The notes under the pieces: model-generated | Database searches by the model: none | The model's input: only the letters and a program-made list of their open reading frames with translations | What the model was told of the DNA's origin: nothing | Made by a program: the position numbers and the translations under genes | Shown here: positions 34,627 to 43,539 of the stretch, in pieces | Layout: every line of letters begins with the position of its first letter | Position numbering within the stretch: the first letter of the stretch is position 1 | Assembly (NCBI RefSeq): GCF_900109115.1 | Contig: NZ_FNYV01000002.1 | Coordinates: 682,001-746,000, forward strand | Source: Micromonospora phaseoli | GTDB lineage: Bacteria > Actinomycetota > Actinomycetes > Mycobacteriales > Micromonosporaceae | Length of the DNA: 64,000 bases | Direction of reading: 5' to 3'

Positions 34627-35790
34627 CTACTCCTCCGGATGGCTGTTCGAGCGCGGTCGAGGCGGGTACCGGCGTTCCACCAGGTGCTCGTCGTCGAAAT
34701 GGCGGGTGGCCCGGTCGATCGCCGCCGTGATGACCGCGAGCGGATCGTCCGGCTCGGTCATGATGCGTGGTCGCGGCAGCCGGTGTCGGGCGGCCGGCCG
34801 GGCCGGCCGCGCACCCCACACGTCCTCCGCCGGCACCCGGACCGGCTCACCGCCCGTCGGCACCAGCAACGGCTGCATCCAGTCGGGAACCGAGCCCAGC
34901 AGCTGCCGCACCCGCGACCGGCCCTCCGGCGTGCCCAGGTTCCGCTCGTCGACCAGCAGCACACCGGGTCGCTCCCCGAGCCGGCCGGGTCCGCGCGAGA
35001 CGTCGACCGTCCGCACGTCGAACCGGCTCCGGTTGACGCACTCGGCCACCTGCACCGCTACCTCACGCAGGCGGTCGTCACGGAGGTCCCCGGCGGCCGG
35101 CCGGCCGCCGTCGCCGGAGCCGGACGCCTGCGGCACGGCCAACGTGGCGATCACGAACGCCGGCCTCGCCGCGCGGGGTGGCGGCTCCGGCCAGCGGGTG
35201 TCCACGACGGTGTGCCGGCCCTCCGCCAGCTCGACGATCCAGTCGCCGAGAAACGCGAGCACCCGCTCGTACGCGGCGCGGTCCCAGTGGCGGCGGCTCA
35301 GCGCGGCCAGCCCCGTCTCGGCGTACTGCGGCACGTCCGGTAGCAGGGTCCGGGCGGCGTCCCGGGTCGCCCACGCCGCGCCGCCCGGCGGCACCTCCCA
35401 CAGCACCGGCAGAAGACGGTGCCGTGGTGCACGGGGGTGCGTCGCCGCCGGCTGGCGGAGGAAGACGGCCTGCTCCGCCGTTGCCGTCTCGTCGGTGTCG
35501 TAGCACTCCGACCGTAACGCGACGAACACCGCGACGGTCGCCAACACGCGCTCGATCCGACCCGCGTCGGTCGACGATTCGGCGCACGGGCGGAACAGCC
35601 CGACGTGCACATCGTCCTGCTCCCTCGGCCGCGCGGCGACCGCCCGGGAAAGGTCTTCGAACACCGCCCGCTCGTAGTAGTCGAGTTCGACGCGCCGGTC
35701 CACCGTAGGCGGATGCGCATGGCTGAGGAAGAAACAGAATGGTTGCTGCTCGACAGGCGCTTGGCTCTCCGCCGGCCTCATCGCGACCAT
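34627..35790 (-). CDS. fxsC: FxsC-like TIR-related protein of the FxSxx-COOH system
   Basis: The product is 387 residues. The N-terminal FCFFLSHAHPP and the following helices (YYERAVFEDLSRAVAAR) match TIR-like FxsC proteins. A second Rossmann-like half begins PAFVIATLAVPQ and contains RPGVLLVDERNLGTPEGR. I see no certain TIR catalytic Glu. ATGs at 35790 and 35781 are both possible starts. It is located 112 bp after the acetyltransferase gene and 5 bp before fxsT. By location and sequence it is the FxsC component. The molecular activity is not established; a TIR-type signalling or NAD-related role is possible. Confidence 0.82.
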   Translation of the reverse strand: MVAMRPAESQAPVEQQPFCFFLSHAHPPTVDRRVELDYYERAVFEDLSRAVAARPREQDDVHVGLFRPCAESSTDAGRIERVLATVAVFVALRSECYDTDETATAEQAVFLRQPAATHPRAPRHRLLPVLWEVPPGGAAWATRDAARTLLPDVPQYAETGLAALSRRHWDRAAYERVLAFLGDWIVELAEGRHTVVDTRWPEPPPRAARPAFVIATLAVPQASGSGDGGRPAAGDLRDDRLREVAVQVAECVNRSRFDVRTVDVSRGPGRLGERPGVLLVDERNLGTPEGRSRVRQLLGSVPDWMQPLLVPTGGEPVRVPAEDVWGARPARPAARHRLPRPRIMTEPDDPLAVITAAIDRATRHFDDEHLVERRYPPRPRSNSHPEE

Positions 35791-35902
35791 CCCAGGTGGG
35801 AAGTGGACGAGCCCATTCGCACCGCCACGCCCCTCACCGTCTCGCGCGTCAGGCGAACATCACGATACGTGAAAGGACCAGCACACACCAGCAGCGCAGG
35901 GC

Positions 35903-36703
35903 TCAGCGGTTACGGGTCATCCAGCCGACCGCGAAGTCGACCGATCGGCGCACCGACATGGTCCGTGTCACCGCGTACCCGACTCTGCCTCGGGTCACCA
36001 GCGGGTCCGCCGACTGCTCCAACGCCCGACCGATCCGACCGAAGTCGCCGTCGTCGAGATCCAGCCCCTTGAAGTCTCGCCGCACCCGCCGGTCACCGTC
36101 GCGCACGAAGCAGGAATAGCCCCGGAACTGTTGGTACGGCAGTCGATACTCCGCCAGGTGGAACGCGGTGCAGGCGGCATAGTCCACACCCAACAACAGC
36201 ACCGTCGCGTCGAGCTCGTACAGCGCGCCCAGCGGCGACCGGTCCCCCAGGTGACAGTCGAGGTCGTGCACGCGCATCAACTCGACCGCGCCGTGCCCGA
36301 GGGCGGCGAAGGAGGTCTGTGGATGCCCGCTGCGGACGGCAGCCGGATCCCGCCGGACCCGCTCGGCGAGCACCCCCATCCCGGACGACGGGGTGCTGGC
36401 CGGGTCGAACGCCTCGATCCGATCGACGTGGCGGGCCACCTCGGCCGCCGTCAGTCCGTCGGTCGCCGCCTGGAACTGGGGACTGGAGGTGGAGTTGTAA
36501 GCCGTCTGGGTGGGCACCACCACCGCCGCCCGCCCGACCACCTGACGCACGGCGCAGAGCAGCGCCGACACGCCCCCGTCCACCGGGCCGACCGCCCGCA
36601 TCGACGAGTGCACCAGCACGCTGCGCCCGGCGACGAGGCCGGCCGCCGCCAGCTGCGCGGTGAGCGAGTCCAGCGTGGCCGGTGCCGCCGCCACCGCGGT
36701 CAC
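35903..36703 (-). CDS. AAC(3)-family N-acetyltransferase in the FxSxx cluster
   Basis: The product is 266 residues. The GTG at 36703 overlaps the radical SAM gene stop (GTGA), so it is coupled to the maturase. Family motifs are VLVHSSMRAVGPVDGG, RSGHPQTSFAALGHGA, DRSPLGALYELDATVLLLGV and CTAFHLAEYR. AAC(3) enzymes transfer acetyl from acetyl-CoA to aminoglycosides, but many family members lie in RiPP and other clusters with no antibiotic link. Here a role in acetylating the peptide product or providing self-protection is more plausible than clinical-type resistance. Confidence 0.87.
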   Translation of the reverse strand: MTAVAAAPATLDSLTAQLAAAGLVAGRSVLVHSSMRAVGPVDGGVSALLCAVRQVVGRAAVVVPTQTAYNSTSSPQFQAATDGLTAAEVARHVDRIEAFDPASTPSSGMGVLAERVRRDPAAVRSGHPQTSFAALGHGAVELMRVHDLDCHLGDRSPLGALYELDATVLLLGVDYAACTAFHLAEYRLPYQQFRGYSCFVRDGDRRVRRDFKGLDLDDGDFGRIGRALEQSADPLVTRGRVGYAVTRTMSVRRSVDFAVGWMTRNR

Positions 36704-39051
36704 CGCGTCAACGCCTCGGCGATGCGGTGCACGAACCGCTCTCCGGCGGGGGTCAGCGCACCGCAGCGCAGCAGCGCGTCGGCGGCGTCCGCCGTCCACG
36801 TCCGGTACTGCTGGTGACGCTGGTGCGCCACGCTGCCCGGCTGTGCCCGTCGCGCCCGGTACCGCCACATCTCGGTGATCGCGAGATGCGCGTAGGTGCC
36901 CTGCAGGACGCCCTCGACCGGACGCGGATCCGCACGCCACCCGACGGTCAACCGGCCGGTGTGTTCCGGCGTGTAGAGGTCACAGAGGTCGAGCAGGGCG
37001 CCGAGAACGCTGTGCTGGAACTCGTGGACGATCATCATTGCCGTGGCGGGGCCGTCGGCCCGGGCCACGCCGACCGAGGCGAACGCCTGCCGGGCGGTGG
37101 AGCTGCGCATCGTCCCGTCCGGATCGTCCATCAGTGGCACCACCGCCCGCAGGCCCATCCGCACGGCGGTGGCCTGGTGCGGCAGGTCCGCCTCGATGGC
37201 CTGCCAGGCGGCGGCCATCGCCTCGCCCCATCGAGCGAATGCCGGGGCGGCCACCCGCTCCGCCGCCTTCCAGTCGTGGCAGTCCCGATAGGGGTCGAGA
37301 TCCTCGAAGAGGATCGTCGAGCCGCCGAACGGCAGCCGGCGGCTGGGCTGCCACCGGCCACCGGACACGTGTGGCTCGGCGGTGTCGGGGTCACCGTCGA
37401 AGCGGACCAGCGTCCGGCCGTGTCCGTGGCTGATCGTCCAGGCCCCGGGGGTCACGGTCAGGGTGGCGGACCCGGTCACCGGCTCCGGCAGCGTCACCGC
37501 ACCGATCGACGGCAGGGAGATCACCCCCGACCGTACCGGGACGTCGAGCTGGACGGTGACGCCGGCCCGCACCGCGGTCGCCGCGGCGACGCAGGACAGG
37601 TGGGCGCCGGTGGCCGCGTCGCTGCCGGCCTGCCGCAGCGCGTCGACGGCCCAGACCCGCACGTACGGATGGCGCAGCATCTCGGCGACCGCCTCGGGTG
37701 CTTCCTGGTCGAGCCGGGCCAGCAGATCCCAACCGGCCCGGGTGCTCGTCGGCGCGGCGTCGGCGACCGCGACCAGCAGCGCCCGGGTGATCGACAGCTG
37801 GGACTCCGCAAGGAACCGCACGGCGTCCGGATCGGTCCGGCCCGAGCCGAGCCGATCCAGCAGGCCGTCGGGCAGATCCCTGCCCTCCTGGTCAACCGGC
37901 GCCGGCACCGGTACCGGCTCGACCCCCGCCCGTGCGTTCAAAGACACGATCAGCTCCTTGAGGTCGACGCAGTACGCCGAGGGGTTGTCGAAGCCGGTGC
38001 CCGCGCGGTACCGGTGCGCGAAAAGCCCGCCACCGCACTGGCGCACCACGGGGCAGCCGCGGCACTGTGCCGCGAGTCCGGCCAGCCCGGTCTGCCGGCG
38101 GGCTATGTCGGGCAGGACCGACACGTCGTCCACGGTGTGCGTGAACACGCTCAGCCCGGTGGCCGGCGCCCCGTCGTACGCGGTCTTCAGCGAGTCGACC
38201 TTCTCCCACGTGCCATCGGTCTCGACGACCACCAGGTCTGCCGGGTCGAGGCCGACCCACTCGTTGCCGCTGCGGCCACCGGCCGCCGTGGAGCGCAGGG
38301 AGTCGAACAGCCGGATCGGCATCGGCCGGCCGTCGGCCGTCCAGCGGTCGTGCACGGCCAGCAGCCAGTCGGCGTACGGTGTGCCGCGCCCGTCCGGCCG
38401 ATACGGCGGGTTCGCCCAGGTGGCGTGCGGCAGCAGCAGGTCAAGTCGGGGCGGCTGCGCGGCCCGCAACGCCTCGTACACGGCGATCGGGTCGTTGTCG
38501 ACGTCGATCGTGCACAGGATTCCGGCGAACTGCCGCCGGTACGCCGTCTGGCGGAGCATCCCGATGCCCCGCATGGCCTGGGCGTGACTGCTGGCTCCGT
38601 TGGCGAATCGGCGGTGCCGGTCGTTGGCCGCGCGGTCGCCGTCCAGCGACACGCCCACCTGGACGTCGTACTCCACGAACAGGTCGCAGTACGCCTCGGA
38701 CAGCCGGACGCCGTTGGACTGCATCCGCAGGTCGAGTCGGCTGACGGGCTCGATCCGCTGCCGCAGCGCCGCCAGGATCTCCCGCATGCGGGTCGGCCCG
38801 AGCAGCAGCGGTTCACCGCCGTGCAGTACCACGCTGACGCTCGGCAGGCGGTGCGCCGACGCGTGGTCGGCGATCCGCCCGGCGACCGCCGCCACGGTCC
38901 GGGTGTCCATGAACATCGGTTGGCCACGCCAGGTCTGGTCGGCGTGTTCGTAGACGTAGCAGTGGTCGCAGGCGAGGTCACACCGGCTGTGGACCTTCAG
39001 CACGTACTGGCTGATCGGCCACGCCACCCCCGGCGAACCGCTGGTCGACAC
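36700..39051 (-). CDS. fxsB: FxsB-type radical SAM/SPASM cyclophane maturase fused to a HExxH domain
   Basis: The product is 783 residues. The radical SAM cluster is CDLACDHC (C24, C28, C31), followed by LHGGEPLLL. SPASM ligands include C330, C333, C339 and C361 (CRGCPVVRQCGGG, then AYCVDL). The C-terminal half (about 400-783) carries HEFQH at 676-680 with a downstream Glu in ITEMWRY, matching the HExxH extension of this maturase family. In related loci that extension is either an inactive metallohydrolase or a peptide beta-hydroxylase. Known: related enzymes join an aromatic side chain to the beta-carbon two residues on, giving a three-residue cyclophane. Inferred: F-G-S of the neighbouring precursor is the target. 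The gene begins 12 bp after fxsA. Confidence 0.92.
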   Translation of the reverse strand: MSTSGSPGVAWPISQYVLKVHSRCDLACDHCYVYEHADQTWRGQPMFMDTRTVAAVAGRIADHASAHRLPSVSVVLHGGEPLLLGPTRMREILAALRQRIEPVSRLDLRMQSNGVRLSEAYCDLFVEYDVQVGVSLDGDRAANDRHRRFANGASSHAQAMRGIGMLRQTAYRRQFAGILCTIDVDNDPIAVYEALRAAQPPRLDLLLPHATWANPPYRPDGRGTPYADWLLAVHDRWTADGRPMPIRLFDSLRSTAAGGRSGNEWVGLDPADLVVVETDGTWEKVDSLKTAYDGAPATGLSVFTHTVDDVSVLPDIARRQTGLAGLAAQCRGCPVVRQCGGGLFAHRYRAGTGFDNPSAYCVDLKELIVSLNARAGVEPVPVPAPVDQEGRDLPDGLLDRLGSGRTDPDAVRFLAESQLSITRALLVAVADAAPTSTRAGWDLLARLDQEAPEAVAEMLRHPYVRVWAVDALRQAGSDAATGAHLSCVAAATAVRAGVTVQLDVPVRSGVISLPSIGAVTLPEPVTGSATLTVTPGAWTISHGHGRTLVRFDGDPDTAEPHVSGGRWQPSRRLPFGGSTILFEDLDPYRDCHDWKAAERVAAPAFARWGEAMAAAWQAIEADLPHQATAVRMGLRAVVPLMDDPDGTMRSSTARQAFASVGVARADGPATAMMIVHEFQHSVLGALLDLCDLYTPEHTGRLTVGWRADPRPVEGVLQGTYAHLAITEMWRYRARRAQPGSVAHQRHQQYRTWTADAADALLRCGALTPAGERFVHRIAEALTR

Positions 39052-39063
39052 GACGGCCCGCGA

Positions 39064-39240
39064 CTACGCGACGGATCCGAACCGGGCCACCTCCACGGCG
39101 CCCGAGGTGGTGTCGCGATGCCGCATGACCTTACGGACGATGTCCGTGGCCCGGTCGACCGGAATCTGGCCCAGCGGTCTGCGCCGCATCTCGGAGAGCC
39201 GCTCGGGCATGCTGGCCCCCTGAACCTCAACGATCTCCAC
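39064..39240 (-). CDS. fxsA: FxSxx-COOH cyclophane RiPP precursor
   Basis: The product is 58 residues from the GTG at 39240, or 48 from an ATG at 39210. The GTG is preferred because it keeps the leader motif IVEVQGASMPERLSEMRR, the counterpart of the DL-x-G-x-SL-x-L element of FxsA leaders. An AAAGAG lies upstream of the GTG; the ATG has AGGGGG. The C-terminus is FGSVA, an exact FxSxx-COOH. A basic leader helix (DRATDIVRKVMRHRD) precedes the core. It is the first gene of the operon and lies directly before the maturase. Confidence 0.85.
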   Translation of the reverse strand: MEIVEVQGASMPERLSEMRRRPLGQIPVDRATDIVRKVMRHRDTTSGAVEVARFGSVA

Positions 39241-39482
39241 GATTTCGCTCTTTCTAACCGGGGGCGCTCCGGTGACCGGCCGCGCGAGGACGACTCGAAC
39301 CCAGGACACCCCGAAATGGGGATTGGCAATGTGTGGGATGGGGAGACCTTGACCGGCGTGCACCCCAGAATCGGCCTGGGCCTCCAAGCAACAGCATGAT
39401 TCACGGGCACCGAGGCACAACACCATCCATTTGGCCTAAAGTGCCCGCCCCGGCATGCCGACCGGGCCAGCGCCCGGAACAG
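39241..39482. promoter_or_regulatory. Promoter region of the fxs operon
   Basis: A 242-bp gap between the fxsA start and the end of the trypsin-NTPase-TPR gene. It must hold the fxs promoter and the end of the upstream operon. I can find no confident -10/-35 pair or stable terminator stem, so read-through from the Trypco1 unit into fxsA is possible. A GGTTCGAG string on the minus strand looks like a tRNA T-loop, but no cloverleaf can be built. Confidence 0.4.
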
Positions 39483-42400
39483 TCACCAGTGCGACTCCGG
39501 GTGTGACGGTCGCAGTCTATCGAGGAGTTCCCGCGCGGAACGGCTGAGCGCGCCCGAATGTTCGAACGGCTCGATCGCCTCCCGCGCCTCGATCATCGCC
39601 GCCGCCCGTCCGGTGCCGTCGAGGACCTGGCAGAGCAGCAGCAGCGACCGCGCCAGCTCCTCGGCCAGCTCCACATTCGCCGGTTCCCTGACCCGCAGTT
39701 CACGACGCAGCTGCGCCGCAGCACTGAGCTGCGTCTCCGCGTTGGCCGGGAGCACCTCCGACGCGGTGTACAGCGCCAGCTCACCGAGCCGCTCGTAGCA
39801 GGACGCCACGTGCCGGGCGATCTGAATGCTCTCCGGCTCCGCGGCGAGCAGCCGCTCGGCCCGGGTACGGCCGAGTCGGTAGAACCGCTCCGCCTCGCGG
39901 ACGTCGCCGCGCCGCTGCGCGAGCAGACCGAGGTTGGTGTAGAAGAACAACGCGCCACCGACGAACGTCGCGTTGCGCGGCTCGGTGGCGAGCAGGTCCT
40001 CCGCGACAGCCAGGCCCGACTGGTAGTGCCGCCCGGCGTCGTCGAGCCGGAGCTCCTGGACCGCGAGGTCGCCCAGTCCGCCGTGGCACACCAGCAGGTC
40101 GTAGGAGAACTCGGTGTTGCGTGGCTGCGAGTCCCGCAACCGTTGCCGGATCTCCAGCGCCAGCTCGTACCGCCGCCTCGCCTCGCCGAAGTGCGACGCC
40201 TTGGCGGCGAGATCACCGAGCCGCTCGTAGGAGACCGACAGGTCGCGGGCGAAGGTCACGTTGCCGGGATCGTCGCCCGACAACCGCTCACGAATGCCGT
40301 GGCCCCGCTCGTACAGCTCGCTCGCCTCGCTCGCGTGGTCCGCCTCCAGCGCGAGATCGCCGAGCACGTCGTAGGAGATGGACAGGTCCCGAGCGAACGT
40401 CAGGTTGGTCGGCTCCTTCTCGACCAGGCGCTCACGGATGGCCAGCACCTGCCGGTACAACCGCTTCGCCCCGGCCCGGTCGCCGGACTCGCGGGTCAGC
40501 TCGGCCAGCCGCTGCTGGGACACCGCGAACTCCCGGGCGTAGGTGCTGTTGTCCGGGTGTGCCCGGTACAGGCGCCCACGAATCGCCAGGCCCTTGTCGT
40601 ACAGCCCACGGGCCAACTCCGGCTGACCGAGCCAGGACGCCAACCGGCCCAGCTTGTTGTACGAGATCGATAGTTCCCGGGCGAACTGGTCGTCGGCGGG
40701 GTGGGCCCAGGAGATCCGTTCCCGGATGCCCAGAGCACGGGTGTAGAGGGCCTCCGCGCGTTCGCTCTGGCCGGAGTCCCGGGCCAGGTCACCGATCCTG
40801 TTGTACGAGGTGGACAGCTCGATCATCCGGGTGTCGCTGGCCGGGCGGGAGCGGGCCAGATCCTCCATCCGGGCCTGCACCTCGCCGGCCAGCAGCCGTT
40901 GCAGACCGATCGCCAGATCGAGGTTGCCCGGCCGGTCGGCACTGCCGCGAGCCCGGGCCTCTGCCCGGTCGACCAGCTGACGGTGGTGATCGAAAAGGGC
41001 CGTCGCCACCCGACCCGCCGCGGTCGGGTCGGTCACGGCCAGCCGGGCAAGCAGGTCGAGGCTGCGGGCCACCTGACCGTCGTCGGCCAGCTCGAACACC
41101 GTCCCGAGCAGCTTCCGGCCCCCGTCGCGCTGCTGGCCGAGAACCTCGGCGACCAACGCCTCCCCCAGCAGGTCCGGGCGGACCGGGTTGACGTACAACG
41201 GCCCGCCGTAGAGCGCCGAGAGCCAGGCCACCGTCTCCCCCCGCAGCGCCGCCCGGCGGTCACCGCGCAGCTCGGGCAGTACCCGCAGCAGCGCGTCGGC
41301 CTGCTCGTCGTCCTCGGCGCCGGCGAGGCTGGCCAGGGCGACCGCGTCGCGGCGGGACCGCTCGGCCAGTCCGGCCGGCGCGGGCCCGTTCCAGTGGCGT
41401 GCCTCGTGGTCGAGCGCGCGGTCCACCGGGGGCCGGTCGCCGGCGGCTTCCTGCCCCGACAGGGCCCGGTCGAAGGCTTCGAGCAACACCTCCAGCGGTA
41501 TCTCGTACCGCTTGCCGGTGAGCTGCGGGATCGGCGACGCCGGCGGCGACCTCTCGTCGAACCAGGCGCGCCGGAACGCCTTGAAGGCCGCGTCGTAGAG
41601 GTCCCGACGCTCGGCCGGGGGAAGACCACGGATGGCGATCGGGTCGCCGCTGCCGCTCAGGATGGTACGCAGCGCCGGCTCGGCGCCCTTGCCGATCTCC
41701 CGGACGACGTCCGCGTTGCCCGCGCCGCTGCGGGCCGCGGTACGGGTCAGCAGGACCACCCGGACCGGCGCGAGTTGGCTGGCGTTGCGGCGCAGCTTGT
41801 CGAGCAGCGCCCGCAGCGTGTCGACCGCGATCGCCTCGACGTAGTCGATCACGATCAACCGGGGCAGCGGCAGACCGGCGACCTCCTGCACGGCGCTGTC
41901 CAGCGCGGTCAGCTCCGTCCACCGTACGACCAGCCAATCGCGCCGCTCCATCACCCGGCACAGTTCGATGGCGTGGCGGGTCTTGCCGGCACCCCCCACG
42001 CCGGCGAAGCGCCACACCTCCATCGCGCTGGGTCGCTCGCACCAGCGCACGGCATGTTTGAGGTCCTCGTCCCGCTGCCGGTAGGGCACCACCCGCGAGT
42101 CGGCGAGCAGCATCTCGGCCGGCAGCGAGCCGGGCATCCGCACGAACCCCTCCCAGTCCGGCCGCAGCTCCTCGGGTACCGGCACCGGCACCACGGCGTG
42201 CCACGTCCGGCGGTCGGCCAGCACCGCCTCCGTACCCTGCCGGACCAGGTCGCGCCCGTGGTCGACCAACGAGCGGGGTACCCCGGGCAGCTCACCGAGC
42301 AACGCGGAGATCGGCGCCGCCCAGCCGCCCAGGTCGCCGTCGCGGCCCCGGGTACCGGTCATCACTCCGACAACCGCCCGGCGGGACGGGCACAGCAGCG

Positions 42401-42926
42401 GTGCCCCGGACAGGCCAGGGGCTGCCTGGCCCGCCTTGAGCCGGAAGAACCCGTCGCCGTCGACACCTTCGAAGGTGAACCGGGCCGGCGCGCCCGGCGA
42501 CGGCGCGTTCATCTCCCGGGGCGGGAAGCCATAGGCATGGCAGTCGTCCCCGAGGGGCTCCCCGTTGGCCGCCCACACACACGGATGTCGATCCACCCAC
42601 GACCGGTCGGGGCGTAGGCGAAGCAGCGCCAGGTCGGGAAACGGCCACAGGGTGGTGCGCTGCGGCGGATCGGAGTGGGCTGTCACCTCGGCCGCTACCG
42701 GCGCGTCGCCGACGTCGCCGGCCGCGGGCGTCACCTGGACCTCGTCATGGAAGATCCGTCGGCCGTGGTCGAACACCACATGCGCCGCGGTCGCCACCCA
42801 GCCGGGCGCGATGAAGAATCCGCTGCCCAGCAGCGCGCCGTCGGTGTCGCTGACCCGCACGACGTGTCGGCGGAGGTGGCGGGAGGCGACCGGGTTACCA
42901 CTCGACGGCTGACCGCTCGGGGTCAC
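39483..42926 (-). CDS. Trypsin-like protease - P-loop NTPase - TPR protein
   Basis: The product is 1147 residues. The GTG at 42926 overlaps the Trypco1 stop (GTGA). Residues 20-215 are a trypsin-fold protease with triad H49 (VATAAHV), D98 (FPDLALLRL) and S173 (GLSGAPL). A STAND-like NTPase follows, with Walker A GVGGAGKT at 309-316 and Walker B LIVIDYVE around D361. The C-terminal ~400 residues contain TPR units with a repeated ARDLSISYDVLGDLAL-type motif. Known: trypsin-NTPase-TPR proteins paired with Trypco domains were described computationally as NTP-dependent conflict systems. Inferred: invader sensing through the TPRs releases proteolysis. The target is unknown. Confidence 0.9.
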   Translation of the reverse strand: MTPSGQPSSGNPVASRHLRRHVVRVSDTDGALLGSGFFIAPGWVATAAHVVFDHGRRIFHDEVQVTPAAGDVGDAPVAAEVTAHSDPPQRTTLWPFPDLALLRLRPDRSWVDRHPCVWAANGEPLGDDCHAYGFPPREMNAPSPGAPARFTFEGVDGDGFFRLKAGQAAPGLSGAPLLCPSRRAVVGVMTGTRGRDGDLGGWAAPISALLGELPGVPRSLVDHGRDLVRQGTEAVLADRRTWHAVVPVPVPEELRPDWEGFVRMPGSLPAEMLLADSRVVPYRQRDEDLKHAVRWCERPSAMEVWRFAGVGGAGKTRHAIELCRVMERRDWLVVRWTELTALDSAVQEVAGLPLPRLIVIDYVEAIAVDTLRALLDKLRRNASQLAPVRVVLLTRTAARSGAGNADVVREIGKGAEPALRTILSGSGDPIAIRGLPPAERRDLYDAAFKAFRRAWFDERSPPASPIPQLTGKRYEIPLEVLLEAFDRALSGQEAAGDRPPVDRALDHEARHWNGPAPAGLAERSRRDAVALASLAGAEDDEQADALLRVLPELRGDRRAALRGETVAWLSALYGGPLYVNPVRPDLLGEALVAEVLGQQRDGGRKLLGTVFELADDGQVARSLDLLARLAVTDPTAAGRVATALFDHHRQLVDRAEARARGSADRPGNLDLAIGLQRLLAGEVQARMEDLARSRPASDTRMIELSTSYNRIGDLARDSGQSERAEALYTRALGIRERISWAHPADDQFARELSISYNKLGRLASWLGQPELARGLYDKGLAIRGRLYRAHPDNSTYAREFAVSQQRLAELTRESGDRAGAKRLYRQVLAIRERLVEKEPTNLTFARDLSISYDVLGDLALEADHASEASELYERGHGIRERLSGDDPGNVTFARDLSVSYERLGDLAAKASHFGEARRRYELALEIRQRLRDSQPRNTEFSYDLLVCHGGLGDLAVQELRLDDAGRHYQSGLAVAEDLLATEPRNATFVGGALFFYTNLGLLAQRRGDVREAERFYRLGRTRAERLLAAEPESIQIARHVASCYERLGELALYTASEVLPANAETQLSAAAQLRRELRVREPANVELAEELARSLLLLCQVLDGTGRAAAMIEAREAIEPFEHSGALSRSARELLDRLRPSHPESHW

Positions 42927-43243
42927 GAACCGCCTTTCCAGACCAGGGTGACCTTGAATGTGGCCGCGGCGTCGCCGGCCACGATCAGCCCGGTGAGCGG
43001 GCCGCCCTTGGCGGTCAGCGACAGGCCGAACTCGACTGTCGCCTCCGCCGGCTTCGCCTGTTGCCAGGCCTGCGCCAACTCGTCGGCGATCGCCTGGATC
43101 GTGTCCCGGACACCGTCGAACGAAAGCAGCTTCGACGGCGAGATGTTCTCCGGACCGGCCCCGTCGGCCAGCTCCACGAAGAACTCGACCTCTCCGGACC
43201 TGACTTGCTCGGTATGCACCCGTCGGGGTTGATCAGGCTGCAT
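42923..43243 (-). CDS. Trypco1 (trypsin-co-occurring domain 1) protein
   Basis: The product is 106 residues from the ATG at 43243; an upstream extension is not family-like. The core VEFFVELADGAGPEN, the central helix RDTIQAIADELAQAWQ and the closing strand TVEFGLSLTAKGG, then FKVTLVW, match the Trypco1/CU044_2847 pattern. It is translationally coupled to the trypsin-NTPase-TPR gene. The domain is thought to be a protease-associated regulator, substrate or adaptor. No enzyme residues are visible. It is the first gene of the two-gene unit. Confidence 0.87.
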   Translation of the reverse strand: MQPDQPRRVHTEQVRSGEVEFFVELADGAGPENISPSKLLSFDGVRDTIQAIADELAQAWQQAKPAEATVEFGLSLTAKGGPLTGLIVAGDAAATFKVTLVWKGGS

Positions 43244-43539
43244 GACGACACCCCCGGTCAACGAAGTCGGCTCACGTTCATGGTTGCACGCCCGCGCACA
43301 TCGGACCGTCGCCACCGCCGCCGGCCCGGCCGGCCCGGCCACCGTGATTCGCCGGAACGAGATCTGAATATTTACATACCTAACCATTGGCCCATGGTGA
43401 TCCGGAACGTAGCGTCGGAGTGATCCACCTCGCCGGGCGCTGTTCGCGGATCGCGATCTCCCGGCGGGCGTCACGGGCCACGTGGCGGTAGTGGATCGGC
43501 GCTCCGTGCTGTCCTTTCCGAACCCCCGAAGGAGCAGAA

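Noticed and set aside
35903..36703. AAC(3) gene read as an acquired antibiotic-resistance gene
   Set aside because: It is coupled to the RiPP maturase, matches the surrounding base composition, and has no mobile-element signs.
39270..39310. GGTTCGAG on the minus strand, resembling a tRNA T-loop
   Set aside because: The flanks do not form a T-stem or acceptor stem, and no D or anticodon arm can be placed, so it is not a tRNA.
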